A DNA stretch of 38,896 bases from Acidimicrobiales bacterium (GTDB taxonomy: Bacteria; Actinomycetota; Acidimicrobiia; Acidimicrobiales; RAAP-2), in NCBI GenBank assembly GCA_030043315.1, contig JASHYA010000156.1, positions 1 to 38,896 on the forward strand. The letters run 5' to 3'. This document shows, piece by piece, positions 26,962 through 38,559 of the stretch. The position numbers and the translations under genes are program-made. Below the pieces are notes generated by a model, which did no database searches, was not told the origin of the DNA, and saw only the letters and a list, made by a program, of their open reading frames with translations. The first letter of the stretch is position 1, and every line of letters begins with the position of its first letter.

Positions 26962-28128
26962 ATGAACGTGGGCGCGGTGGTCGTGGGTGCGGGTGTCACC
27001 GGCTCGTCGGCGGCCTTCCACCTCACCCGGCTCGGCGTGCGCGAGGTCCTCGTGGTCGACCGCGGCGGACCGGCATCCGGCATGAGCAGCCGCTCGTCGG
27101 CTCTCGTGCGCATGCACTACACGTTCCGACCAGAGGTCGAGTTGGCCGTCCGCAGCGACCGGATGTTCGCGTGCTGGCCGGAGCTGACCGGGAAGCCGCC
27201 GTGCGTCACGCGCACGGGCTTCGTCCGCCTCGTCCGCACGGGCGACGTGGAACGATTGCGCCACAACGTCGCCATGCAACGGGACGTCGGTGCCGACGTC
27301 CGGCTCGTGACCGGAGACGAGCTGAGGAGCCTGGCTCCCGGCATGCGCACCGACGACGTGGCCGTGGCCGCCTACGAGCCCGACGGCGGCTTCGGGGACG
27401 GCGCCGTCGTCGCCGGTGACTTCTTGGCCGCTGCGCGTGAAGCCGGCGCGCGGTTCACAGCAGGCACCGAGGTGCGGGACCTGCTCGTACGGCGGGGAAG
27501 GGTGGAGGGCGTGCTCACCGACAGCGGCCGGGTGGAGGCGGATACGGTCGTCCTCGCAACCGGCCCTTGGTCCCCCCCACTGCTGGCACGACACGGTGTC
27601 TCGCTGCCCATCGAGGCCGAGCTGCACCACGTCGCAGTGGTCCGCCACGTACCCGGCGGAGGCGCGCCCCTGGCCTGCATCGACTCGACCACCTCCACCT
27701 ACTTCCGCCCGGAGGGCACCGGCAACACCACGCTCATCGGCACCCTCACGGGGGAGCGCCCGGCGGCACCCGAAGACGCACTGGCAACCCCGGGGCCCGA
27801 GCAGCTGGCCGAAGTCGTCGGGGCGGCAGCTCGTCGGATACCCGCCCTGGAGCACGCGGGGATCGGTCGGGGCCTCTCCGGCGTCTACGACATGACGCCG
27901 GACGGTCGCCCGCTCCTCGGGGCTGTCGACGGTCTCGAGGGGCTGGTGCTCGCGGTCGGGTTCTCCGGCACCGGCTTCAAGATCTCCCCCGCCGTGGGCG
28001 AGGCCCTCGCCGAGCTGGTCGTGCACGGCAAGAGCCTGAGCGTCGATCTCCGGCCATTCCGACCGAGCCGGTTCGACGAAGGTGCGCCGATCAGCCCTGC
28101 GTGGTCCTATTCCGACGAGTACGACTGA
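26962..28128 (+). CDS. FAD-dependent oxidoreductase (DAO / sarcosine oxidase beta-like family)
   Basis: GAVVVGAGVTGSSAAFHLTRLGVREVLVVDRGG (Rossmann FAD site) and C-terminal DMTPDGRPLLGAVDGLEGLVLAVGFSGTGFKISPAVGEALAELV. Confidence 0.9.
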   Translation: MNVGAVVVGAGVTGSSAAFHLTRLGVREVLVVDRGGPASGMSSRSSALVRMHYTFRPEVELAVRSDRMFACWPELTGKPPCVTRTGFVRLVRTGDVERLRHNVAMQRDVGADVRLVTGDELRSLAPGMRTDDVAVAAYEPDGGFGDGAVVAGDFLAAAREAGARFTAGTEVRDLLVRRGRVEGVLTDSGRVEADTVVLATGPWSPPLLARHGVSLPIEAELHHVAVVRHVPGGGAPLACIDSTTSTYFRPEGTGNTTLIGTLTGERPAAPEDALATPGPEQLAEVVGAAARRIPALEHAGIGRGLSGVYDMTPDGRPLLGAVDGLEGLVLAVGFSGTGFKISPAVGEALAELVVHGKSLSVDLRPFRPSRFDEGAPISPAWSYSDEYD

Positions 28129-28176
28129 CCCACCGCGACCGAGGGATCACCGTACCCGCCTATGCCATAGTGCGGC

Positions 28177-29205
28177 ATGGTCGACTTCGATGTCGTCGAG
28201 TACCGTCCGGACGCACGCGAGCTCGCGTGGACGTTCGGCGGCGTGCCACCGGTGCGCACGGTCGCACCGGGCACCGTGCTCGAGCTGTGGACCGAGGACG
28301 CGTTCGCGGGCAAGGTGCGCGCCGAGACGGACCTCGTGAGCCGGGTCTGTGAGTTCCCCTTCGTGAACCCGCAGACCGGGCCCTTCCAGGTCGAGGGCGC
28401 GGAGCCGGGCGACACCCTCGCCGTGCACTTCGTCTCGATCGAGCCCTCGCGCGACTGGGCGGTCTCTACCACGGTGCCGCTGTTCGGCGCGCTGACCGCA
28501 ACGCACATCACCGCGATGCTCCACGAGCCGCTACCCGAGGTGGTGTGGGTGTGGCAGCTCGACCGCGCCACGCGCACCTGCCGATTCCGCGCCCGGGACG
28601 GCGGGTGGGCAGTCGACCTCCCGATGGACCCGATGCACGGGACCCTGGGCGTCGCCCCTGCCAACCTCGAGGTCCGCAGCTCGCTCGTGCCGGACGCCTT
28701 CGGGGGCAACATGGACACCCCCGAGCTGCGCACCGGTGTCACCTGCTACCTCGGGGTGAACGTCCCTGGCGCGCTCGTATCCCTGGGCGACGGCCATGCG
28801 CGCCAGGGCGAGGGCGAGACCTGCGGGGTCGCGGTCGAGTGCGCGATGGACACCGTGGTCGTGCTCGACCTCGTGAAGGGGGCGCCATGCCCCTGGCCGC
28901 GCATCGAGAGCGACACCCACATCATGTCGACCGGGTCCGCCCGGCCACTCGAGGACGCCTTCCGGATCGCGCAATCCGACATGGTCTCCTGGCTGCATGC
29001 CGACTTCGGGCTCGACGTGCTCGACGCCTACCAGCTGGTCAGTCAGGCGGTGGAGGCGCCACTCGCCAACGTCGTCGACGTGAACTACACGTCCGTCGCC
29101 AAGATGGCGAAGCGCTGGCTGCCGCCGCGCGAGGTCTTCGCCGGCACCCACGGCAAGCTCCGCGCGGCGGCAGAGGAGTACCGCAAGCGGCGGGGCCGGC
29201 CTTGA
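28177..29205 (+). CDS. Acetamidase/formamidase family amidohydrolase
   Basis: VEGAEPGDTLAVHFVSIEPSRDWAVSTTVPLFG...PMHGTLGVAP...GGNMDTPELRTGVTCYLGVNVPGALVSLGDGHARQGEGETCGVAVECAMD. Confidence 0.9.
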   Translation: MVDFDVVEYRPDARELAWTFGGVPPVRTVAPGTVLELWTEDAFAGKVRAETDLVSRVCEFPFVNPQTGPFQVEGAEPGDTLAVHFVSIEPSRDWAVSTTVPLFGALTATHITAMLHEPLPEVVWVWQLDRATRTCRFRARDGGWAVDLPMDPMHGTLGVAPANLEVRSSLVPDAFGGNMDTPELRTGVTCYLGVNVPGALVSLGDGHARQGEGETCGVAVECAMDTVVVLDLVKGAPCPWPRIESDTHIMSTGSARPLEDAFRIAQSDMVSWLHADFGLDVLDAYQLVSQAVEAPLANVVDVNYTSVAKMAKRWLPPREVFAGTHGKLRAAAEEYRKRRGRP

Positions 29206-29221
29206 AACGGCCGGCCCCGCC
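29189..29221. terminator. Strong GC hairpin between convergent genes, overlapping the amidohydrolase stop codon
   Basis: Perfect 13-bp inverted repeat GGCGGGGCCGGCC-region / GGCCGGCCCCGCC-region around the 7-nt loop TTGAAAC; the stop codon TGA (29203-29205) lies in the loop. No T-tract. Confidence 0.65.
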
Positions 29222-29291
29222 ACTGATGGTGAACCACCCCGATGGTCTGCGACGCGTCGGTAGACGATGCGGCGCCACCTGCCGGATGCGA

Positions 29292-31055
29292 TCAGTCCGG
29301 CGGACCTGTCGCCAGCGTGATCGTCGCTGTCTCGGTCTGGCCGGAGGTCGTCCTCCAGACGACCTTCACCGAGTCGCCTGGGTGGTACCCGAGCATGATC
29401 TTCATGAGCCCGCTCGGGCTCGTGACGGCCGTTGTGCCGATGCTCGTGATGACGTCTGTCTGCGTGAGCCCTGAGCCCTCCGCCGGCGTGCCCGAGATCA
29501 CCCCTTCGACGACCGCGCCGCTCGTCGTCGTCGTGGGCACTGTCGTGGCTGTGAGTGTCGTTGTGTTACCGAAGCCGAAGTTGTTGGACCGTGTCTCTTT
29601 CGAACCCACGTAGACGCCCAGGAACGCCGTCCCGCCGATGTGCACCGATGTGGAGGCCTTCCCCGCGATGATCCGGTGTGCCGTCGAGATGGCCTCGTTG
29701 ATCGGGATCGAGTAGCCCTGGCCTGTGGACGCGCCCTGGAAGCTGTAGCCCTCCTGCTCCGACGCTGCGGTGTCCATCCCGACGACTGCGCCCGAGGTGG
29801 TCACGAGGGGTCCGCCCGAGTCGCCGGGGATGATGTCCGCGTTGCTCTCGATGAGCCCCTTGAGGTGCTCGGTGGTGGTGCCGAGCGACCCCTCGTCGCT
29901 CGCTGTGATCGACTGGTCGAGGTCGGTGACCGAGCCGCCCGCGGCGCTCGGCTCCCCGCCGGTGCCGCCTGCGTTCCCGATCCCGACGATCGCCTCACCC
30001 ACCTTGACCGACGAGGAGTTGCCGAGGTGCACCGTCTTGAGGCCAGAGGCCCCCTTCAGCTGGATGACCGCGATGTCGTCTGTGCGCGTGTAGCCGAGCA
30101 CGCTCGCCGAGTAGGTCTTCTTGTTACCGAGGTCGGTGACCGAGATCGTGGTCGCCCCCTCGATCACGTGGTTGTTCGTGAGGACCTTGCCTGTGGACGT
30201 GAGGACCATGCCGGTGCCGGCCGCCTCCTCTGTCTCGTACTTGAGGACCGTGTTGATGTCCACGAGCTCCGGCTCCACCTTGGCCCTGATTGTCGAGATG
30301 TCCGAGGGCGCGCCGGTGGCCGACGACACCTTTGTGCCCAATGTGCCGCTCGACGATGTCGCCGACGATGTCGTTGTGAATGTCGACCTCGATGTGGCAC
30401 CGCCCGGGAGGAGGGAGCGGTTCGACGCCGGGGTGTTGCTCCCGCTGCTCCAAACGCCGTAGCCGATCCCGACACCGATGAGCAGCGCGAGCACCATGAG
30501 ACCGGCGCCGAGGGCGGCGGCCAAGCCCTTACGCCGGGACCGGTCGCCGGACGTCGCCGGTTGCTGGGGCCCCCACCCGCCGCCCGAGGGGCCCCACCCC
30601 CACGGCCCGCCGGACCAGTGGCCTCCGTGCCACCCACCTGGACCGGATGGGCCGGCGGGCCCGCCCGGGCCGTACCCGTAGGAGCCGTAGCCACCCTGCG
30701 GGTAGCCGCTCTGCGGGTAGCCGCCCTGCGTACCTCCGGCGTCACCCTGCGCGCCCCCCGCGGCCGGTTCGGAGCTCGGCCAGTGGCTGGCAGGACCCGG
30801 CGTCCCATAACCCCCCCACGCCGCCGGCCCCGTATGCGGCTGCTGCCACCAGGGAGCGTCCGATCGAGGCGCAGGAGGAACCTCTTCGGTCGGGTCGGAC
30901 GCCGCGATCGGGTCGGGGCCCGTCGTCATCTCGGTCGGCGTGGTCGGGTCGGTCGGTCCGGTCGACTCGGTCGGCGTGGTCGGGTCGGGGGACGCGGCGG
31001 CCCCGGTCGACCCAACGTTCTCGGGACTGCTGTCATCCGCAGGGCGGTCGCTCAT
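29292..31055 (-). CDS. HtrA/DegP-like membrane-anchored serine protease with PDZ domain and low-complexity N-terminus
   Basis: Pro/Gly/Tyr-rich cytosolic N-terminus, TM GLAAALGAGLMVLALLIGVGIGYGVW, then VLTNNHVIEG (His), RTDDIAVIQL (Asp), IIPGDSGGPLVT (Ser), C-terminal PDZ. Confidence 0.9.
   Translation of the reverse strand: MSDRPADDSSPENVGSTGAAASPDPTTPTESTGPTDPTTPTEMTTGPDPIAASDPTEEVPPAPRSDAPWWQQPHTGPAAWGGYGTPGPASHWPSSEPAAGGAQGDAGGTQGGYPQSGYPQGGYGSYGYGPGGPAGPSGPGGWHGGHWSGGPWGWGPSGGGWGPQQPATSGDRSRRKGLAAALGAGLMVLALLIGVGIGYGVWSSGSNTPASNRSLLPGGATSRSTFTTTSSATSSSGTLGTKVSSATGAPSDISTIRAKVEPELVDINTVLKYETEEAAGTGMVLTSTGKVLTNNHVIEGATTISVTDLGNKKTYSASVLGYTRTDDIAVIQLKGASGLKTVHLGNSSSVKVGEAIVGIGNAGGTGGEPSAAGGSVTDLDQSITASDEGSLGTTTEHLKGLIESNADIIPGDSGGPLVTTSGAVVGMDTAASEQEGYSFQGASTGQGYSIPINEAISTAHRIIAGKASTSVHIGGTAFLGVYVGSKETRSNNFGFGNTTTLTATTVPTTTTSGAVVEGVISGTPAEGSGLTQTDVITSIGTTAVTSPSGLMKIMLGYHPGDSVKVVWRTTSGQTETATITLATGPPD
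30930..30988. repeat. 23-bp direct repeat (CTCGGTCGGCGTGGTCGGGTCGG) present twice within the HtrA N-terminal coding region
   Basis: Copies at 30930-30952 and 30966-30988 (36-bp period), encoding the repeated peptide DPTTPTE. Confidence 0.8.
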
Positions 31056-31114
31056 CGTGTCTCCTCGGTCGCTGTCGCGATCTTGGGGGCTCGTTCGAAG
31101 GCTACGGGCTCCCC

Positions 31115-31129
31115 GTACTGTGCCAGTAC
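31115..31129. promoter_or_regulatory. Inverted repeat GTACTG-TGC-CAGTAC upstream of the HtrA-like gene
   Basis: Perfect 6-bp arms with a 3-nt spacer, 60 bp upstream of the minus-strand ATG at 31055. Confidence 0.45.
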
Positions 31130-31194
31130 ACCGGACCTACCTAAGAGTTCGCGAAAGACCGGCTAAGGACTCGCCGAAATTTCGTCTTCCCAGG

Positions 31195-32205
31195 TCAACC
31201 GTCGTGACCTCCCCGCGCACCTGGCGTTGCCGGTACGCGTGTGTCTTCGGTCAACAGATCACCGTCACCGCCCTCCCCCCGGACGTCACGCGCGAGCGAC
31301 GCGGCCCTCGGATGTCGCGCGCGTACGTGCGAATCGTCGACCTCGACGATGGGGCTCCTGGTGAGGAGGAGAACGCTCCCGACGAGCAGCGCGAGGAGCA
31401 GCGCTTCCCCACAGAGGTACCCGGCTCCGCTACGAATGTGCTCACCGAAGAGCGTGATCCCGAGCAGGCTCGCGACCAGCGGGTCGACGATCGTGAGCCC
31501 CGGCTGCGACGCGACCAGTGGGCCCGCCTGGAAGGCGTTGGACACGAGGAACATGCCGATCGCCCCGGAGACGATCAGGGCGTACGGCGACCAATTCCCG
31601 AATACCGCTGCCGGCCCCTGTGCGATGTGACCGCTCAGCTCCTTCACCACCGCAGCGACGAAACCCCAGGTGACCGCCGCCGCGATTGCGAGGAACGCCG
31701 CTCTGCGCGCCGGAGTGGGCGGTCGTCCCCGCCGTCCGCGGACCATCGACAGGCCGATCGCGATCGCAGCGGCGAGTGATACCGCACCCGCGGCCTCCAG
31801 CCACTGTGGCAGTCCCGCGTTCGCCGACGAACCTCCCGATGGGTCCGCGACGTACAGAAAGCCGCCGAGCGCCACGGCCATGCCGGCGGCCGCCAGCCAG
31901 TCGCGGCCACGGACACGGGCGCGTTCGCGCAAGGCGAGGTAGCCGAAGACCAGCAGGAGCTCCGAGGCGATGACCGGCTGCACCACCGCGAGCTCGCCGA
32001 AGTGGAGCGCGGTCACTTGGAACACGAATCCGGCGACCATGCACAGGACCGCCAAGAACCACAGCCGACGGTGGAAGAGGAAGGTGAACAGCTTCCAGCT
32101 GAAGCGCAGCTCCCCCGGCGCCGGTGCCGCGGCGACCCGGAACGCGATCGAGGCGGTCGCCGTGAAGAGGCTCGCCGCCAGCGCGAGCGAGATCTCGATC
32201 GTCAT
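31195..32205 (-). CDS. EamA/DMT-family transporter
   Basis: About 10 TM segments; SLALAASLFTATASIAFRVAA...ALHFGELAVVQPVIASELLLVFGYLAL...GPLVASQPGLTIVDPLVASLLGITLFGE. ATG at 32205 preferred. Confidence 0.8.
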   Translation of the reverse strand: MTIEISLALAASLFTATASIAFRVAAAPAPGELRFSWKLFTFLFHRRLWFLAVLCMVAGFVFQVTALHFGELAVVQPVIASELLLVFGYLALRERARVRGRDWLAAAGMAVALGGFLYVADPSGGSSANAGLPQWLEAAGAVSLAAAIAIGLSMVRGRRGRPPTPARRAAFLAIAAAVTWGFVAAVVKELSGHIAQGPAAVFGNWSPYALIVSGAIGMFLVSNAFQAGPLVASQPGLTIVDPLVASLLGITLFGEHIRSGAGYLCGEALLLALLVGSVLLLTRSPIVEVDDSHVRARHPRAASLARDVRGEGGDGDLLTEDTRVPATPGARGGHDG

Positions 32206-32336
32206 GGCCGCACTCCCGGGAAACCCCCCTGCCGGACACGCCGCCCGACCACCCACATTATCGGCGGCATCTCACGGCGCACCCAGGGACGACGGGTGCA
32301 CGCCCCGCGAGGCCCCACGGGGCCGGGGCGGCCTGT

Positions 32337-34844
32337 CTACTCGCTGCCCGAGACCCTCGCGACGGCCGCCACCGTTTGCCCGTCGTCCAGGTTCATCACG
32401 CGGACTCCGGTCGCGTCGCGGCCTTGTGAGGCGATCTCCCGAACGGCGGTGCGGATCACGACCCCTCCCGTCGAGACCAGGAGGATCTCCTCGTCCAGCC
32501 CCACCATGAAGGCGGCCACCACCCGGCCTCTCTTCGCGGTGAGGCGGATGCCCCGTACGCCCTGGCCGCCCCGCACCTGGCGATTGAACCGGTCCACCTT
32601 CGTCCGCTTGCCGTACCCGGCGTCGGTGACCATGAGGATGTCGGAGTCGTCCCTCGCGACGTCGAGCGAGACCAGCTCGTCACCTTCGCGCAGCCGGATG
32701 CCGCGGACGCCCGCAGCATCCCGGCCCATCGGGCGAACGTCGTCCTCAGAGAAGCGGATCGTCATGCCGGTCGTCGTCACCGCGAACAGCTCGTCCGAGC
32801 CGGCCGTCGTCACGACCCGGACCAGCTCGTCGCCGTCGCGCAGGTTGATCGCGATGAACCCCTCCCGGCGCGACTTGTCGTACTCGCTGAACGGGGTCTT
32901 CTTCACCTGCCCGCGAGCCGTCGCGAAGACGAGGTAGTGGTCCGCCGGAAAGTCACGCGTCTCGACCACCGCTTGGACCGTTTCCCCCGTCTCGAGCGGC
33001 AACAGGTTCACGAGGGCGGTCCCGCGTGCCGTGCGCTCCTTCATCGGGATCTCGTGGCCTCGGAGCCGGTAGACACGTCCGCGGTTCGAGAACAGCAGGA
33101 GATAAGAGAGGGTCGTCGTGTGCACGACGTTCGTGACGAGGTCCTCTTCCTTCAGCCTTGCCCCCTGCACGCCGCGTCCACCCCGACCCTGGGTACGGAA
33201 GGCGTCCGCCGAGACCGCCTTGATATAGCCCGCCGCGGTCGTCGTGACCACGATCTCCTCGTCGGCGACGAGATCCTCCACGCCCAGCTCGCCCGGGTCA
33301 TGGGTGATCACCGAACGGCGGGGGTCGGCGAACCTATCTCGGACCGCGGTCATCTCCGTCGCAATGACCCCCCGGAGCTTGGCGGGGTCCGCGAGGATCG
33401 CCTGAAGCTCGGCGATCGTCTCGCGGAGCTGCGCCATCTCCTCTTCGAGCTCCGAACGGCCCAGCCGCGTGAGCCGTCCGAGGGTCATGTCGAGGATGTG
33501 GTTCGCCTGCTCCTCGCTGAACGAGAAGGGCTCCACCATGAGGGCGGCCCTCGCAGCCGGCCGGTCGTCGGACGCCCGGATCGTCGCGATGACCGCGTCC
33601 AGCATGTCGATGGCACGCAGCAGCCCTTCGACAATGTGGGCTCGCGCTTCGGCCTTGCGCAGCCGAAATTCCGAGCGGCGCCGGACGACCTCAACCTGGT
33701 GCGCGACATAGTGGGTAAGCACCTGCGCGAGGTTGAGCGTGCGGGGGACGCCGTCGACCAGCGCCAGCATGTTGACCGCGAAGTTCGTCTGGAGCGGCGT
33801 GTGCTTGTAGAGCTGGTTGAGCACCACGTTCGCGTTGGCGTCGCGCTTCAGGCGGATGATGAGCCGCGTCTGCCGGTTGGCCGAGGAGTCGAGCACCTCG
33901 GCGATACCGTCGACCTCACCGGCGCGGACAAGGTCGTCGATCTTCTGGCTGATGACCGGGACCGAGGTCTGGTAGGGGAGCTCCGTCACGACGATGCGCG
34001 TGGCGTCGCGCCCCTCCTCGATCTCCGCGACCGCGCGCATCTTGACCGACCCCCGGCCCGTTCGGTACGCGTCGAGGATCCCCTGCCGGCCGAGGATCTG
34101 CCCCCCGGTCGGGAAGTCCGGCCCCTTCACGAACTGCATCAGCTCGTCGGACGTGGCCTCCGGATGCTCGAGGAGGTGGGCGGCGGCGTCGATGACCTCC
34201 GCCAAGTTGTGCGGGGGGACATTGGTCGCCATCCCGACCGCGATCCCCTGCGAACCGTTGACGAGCAGGTTCGGGAAGCGCGCCGGAAGGACGGCGGGCT
34301 CCTGGGTGCTGTTGTCGTAGTTCGGCTCGAAGTCGACCGTCTCCTCGTCGATCCCCGCCAGGAGGTCGAGCGCGAGCGCCTGCAGCCGGCACTCCGTGTA
34401 GCGCATAGCCGCGGGACCCTCGTCGGGGCCCGGGCCACCGAAGCTCCCCTGCCCGTCCACCAGCGGGTGGCGCATCGAGAAGTCCTGCACCATGCGGACG
34501 AGCGCGTCGTAGATCGCCGCGTCGCCGTGGGGGTGGAAGGTACCCATCACCTCGCCGACCACCGCAGCGCACTTCACTCGAGGCCTGTCGGGGCGGAGGT
34601 TCTGCTCGAACATCGAATAGAGGATCCGCCGGTGGACCGGCTTGAGCCCGTCCCGCACATCGGGCAGGGCACGCGAGACGATCACCGACATCGAGTACTC
34701 GAGGAACGAACGCTCCATTTCCTCTTGGATCTCGATCGGCTCGATGAAGCCGAAGACCCCGCCGTCGCCGGACCCGTCCCCGTCGGGCGGCGCTCCTGCG
34801 CTCCCGTTCGTGGAGGATCCCCGGGTGGTCGGTCGTCTCGCCAT
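32337..34844 (-). CDS. gyrA: DNA gyrase subunit A
   Basis: [38 protein letters not shown], catalytic [11 protein letters not shown]-terminal GyrA-box-like [10 protein letters not shown]. Confidence 0.97.
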   Translation of the reverse strand: MARRPTTRGSSTNGSAGAPPDGDGSGDGGVFGFIEPIEIQEEMERSFLEYSMSVIVSRALPDVRDGLKPVHRRILYSMFEQNLRPDRPRVKCAAVVGEVMGTFHPHGDAAIYDALVRMVQDFSMRHPLVDGQGSFGGPGPDEGPAAMRYTECRLQALALDLLAGIDEETVDFEPNYDNSTQEPAVLPARFPNLLVNGSQGIAVGMATNVPPHNLAEVIDAAAHLLEHPEATSDELMQFVKGPDFPTGGQILGRQGILDAYRTGRGSVKMRAVAEIEEGRDATRIVVTELPYQTSVPVISQKIDDLVRAGEVDGIAEVLDSSANRQTRLIIRLKRDANANVVLNQLYKHTPLQTNFAVNMLALVDGVPRTLNLAQVLTHYVAHQVEVVRRRSEFRLRKAEARAHIVEGLLRAIDMLDAVIATIRASDDRPAARAALMVEPFSFSEEQANHILDMTLGRLTRLGRSELEEEMAQLRETIAELQAILADPAKLRGVIATEMTAVRDRFADPRRSVITHDPGELGVEDLVADEEIVVTTTAAGYIKAVSADAFRTQGRGGRGVQGARLKEEDLVTNVVHTTTLSYLLLFSNRGRVYRLRGHEIPMKERTARGTALVNLLPLETGETVQAVVETRDFPADHYLVFATARGQVKKTPFSEYDKSRREGFIAINLRDGDELVRVVTTAGSDELFAVTTTGMTIRFSEDDVRPMGRDAAGVRGIRLREGDELVSLDVARDDSDILMVTDAGYGKRTKVDRFNRQVRGGQGVRGIRLTAKRGRVVAAFMVGLDEEILLVSTGGVVIRTAVREIASQGRDATGVRVMNLDDGQTVAAVARVSGSE

Positions 34845-34857
34845 CGTGCGCGCCTCC

Positions 34858-37020
<2,163 letters not shown>

Positions 37021-37025
37021 TCACC

Positions 37026-37436
37026 TCAGCGCGCCGGCCGGACCACCACCTCGAGCCGGTCCAGCCGTTCCCCCGTCTCGTGGGTGAGGAGTGCCAGGAC
37101 GCCGGGTGCAAGAGCCCGCATCTGCGTCGCCCACGGCGGCTGGTCGACAGCCACCACCAGCGTGCCGCCCTCGAGTCGCAACGGCCGCGCGTGACGCGCC
37201 ACAGCCGGCCCGACGAGCTGCTCCCACCTGGAGAAGACCGTGCCGAGCGTGGACGCCGAGATGCGGCGCGCCACTGGGTCTGGCGGTGCCGTCTGGTCGC
37301 CTTCGTCTCGGGCGTTCGGCGTCTTCCCGGACGCCCGCGGCGGCGTGAGCCCGCCCACCAGGTCGTCCAGCGACTCCGACACCGGCCGGGGCCCCTTGTC
37401 GACTCCGTCGCGTGAGCGGTGTCCGCGTCGTGTCAC
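37026..37436 (-). CDS. dciA: DUF721/DciA-family protein
   Basis: Between recF and gyrB; ISASTLGTVFSRWEQLVGPAVARHARPLRLEGGTLVVAVDQPPWATQMRALAPGVLALL. GTG start overlaps the recF stop (GTGA). Confidence 0.8.
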   Translation of the reverse strand: MTRRGHRSRDGVDKGPRPVSESLDDLVGGLTPPRASGKTPNARDEGDQTAPPDPVARRISASTLGTVFSRWEQLVGPAVARHARPLRLEGGTLVVAVDQPPWATQMRALAPGVLALLTHETGERLDRLEVVVRPAR

Positions 37437-38551
37437 GCCGAGCACCCCGCGGTCCGGACGTCGACGACCGCACCGACCTCGATACCCTCGGGAAGCACCG
37501 TCGCCGTGGTGAGCAGCGCCTGGCCCGGCGGGAGATGGCGCACGAGCGCGCGGCCGCGATCCGGGTCCAGCTCGGAGAAGACGTCGTCGAGGAGCAAGAG
37601 CGGCGCACCGCCCCGGCGTTCCGTCACGAGCTGATGCAACCCGAGCCGGAGCGCCAGCGCGAGGCTCCGCTGCTCGCCCTGAGAGGCCCGGGTTCGGGCC
37701 TCTCGCCCCTGGATGGACAGGACCACCTCGTCGCGCTGGGGTCCCACGGTCGAAAGAGCTCGGCGGAGGTCGTCTCGTCGGCTCGCCGCGAGTGCGTCGC
37801 CCAGCTCCCCCTCCCAACCGGCCACATAGGACATCGTCACGACTGGCCCGTCGCCATCCGCCCCGGCCAACGCCGCGTAGTCGGCTTCCACCCTGGACCG
37901 GGCGTCCGCAACGAGCGCACTCCTGGCATAAGAGACAGCTTGTCCGTACCTGACGAGCCGCTCGTCCCAGACGTCGAGAGTCGACGCGACCTCCGGAGTG
38001 AGCCGGCCACCCGCCTGCCGAAGCAACGCTGCACGCTGGTGCAGGACCCGGTCCATCGCGTCGAGGTCCGCCGCCGCGCGGTGGTCGAGCAGGCGCAGCG
38101 CGGCATCCAACAAGGTGCGTCGCCTTACGGGTGGCCCTTGCACCAACCCGAGGTCGTCCGGGGAGAAGACCGTGACCGGCACCGCGTCCGCGAGCTCGGC
38201 CCGTCCGTGCACCACCTGGTGGTTGACGAGCGTGCGCGCTCCACCTCGCACCGGCAGCTCGCTCTCGACGAGCACGGGACGAACCTCACGCTCCAGCTCC
38301 GCGCGAACGATCGCCCGATCCTGTCCGCTCCGCACCATCGTCTCGCGCGCGCTCGTGCGGAACGACCGCTGGGACCCGAGGTAGGCGATCGCTTCGAGAA
38401 GGGTGGTCTTTCCGGATCCGTTCGGACCGATCAGCACCGTGGTCGCGTCCGGCACCACGTCGAGCCGGGCTTCCGCGAACAGCCGGACGTCGCGCAGTTC
38501 GAGGTGGCGCAGCTGCGTGCTTGCTTCCCGCGGGTACGTCGCGGCCGTCAT
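37433..38551 (-). CDS. recF: DNA replication and repair protein RecF
   Basis: LRHLELRDVRLFAEARLDVVPDATTVLIGPNGSGKTTLLEAIAYLGSQRSFRTS...SQGEQRSLALALRLGLHQLV...PLLLLDDVFSELDPDR. Confidence 0.95.
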   Translation of the reverse strand: MTAATYPREASTQLRHLELRDVRLFAEARLDVVPDATTVLIGPNGSGKTTLLEAIAYLGSQRSFRTSARETMVRSGQDRAIVRAELEREVRPVLVESELPVRGGARTLVNHQVVHGRAELADAVPVTVFSPDDLGLVQGPPVRRRTLLDAALRLLDHRAAADLDAMDRVLHQRAALLRQAGGRLTPEVASTLDVWDERLVRYGQAVSYARSALVADARSRVEADYAALAGADGDGPVVTMSYVAGWEGELGDALAASRRDDLRRALSTVGPQRDEVVLSIQGREARTRASQGEQRSLALALRLGLHQLVTERRGGAPLLLLDDVFSELDPDRGRALVRHLPPGQALLTTATVLPEGIEVGAVVDVRTAGCSA

Positions 38552-38559
38552 GGCCCGGG

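Noticed and set aside
30677-30740. Short tandem repeats (TGCGGGTAGCCGCYC) considered as a CRISPR or VNTR array
   Set aside because: In frame within the HtrA coding sequence (GGYPQSGYPQGGYGSYG), only a few units and no spacers; it is a coding low-complexity repeat.
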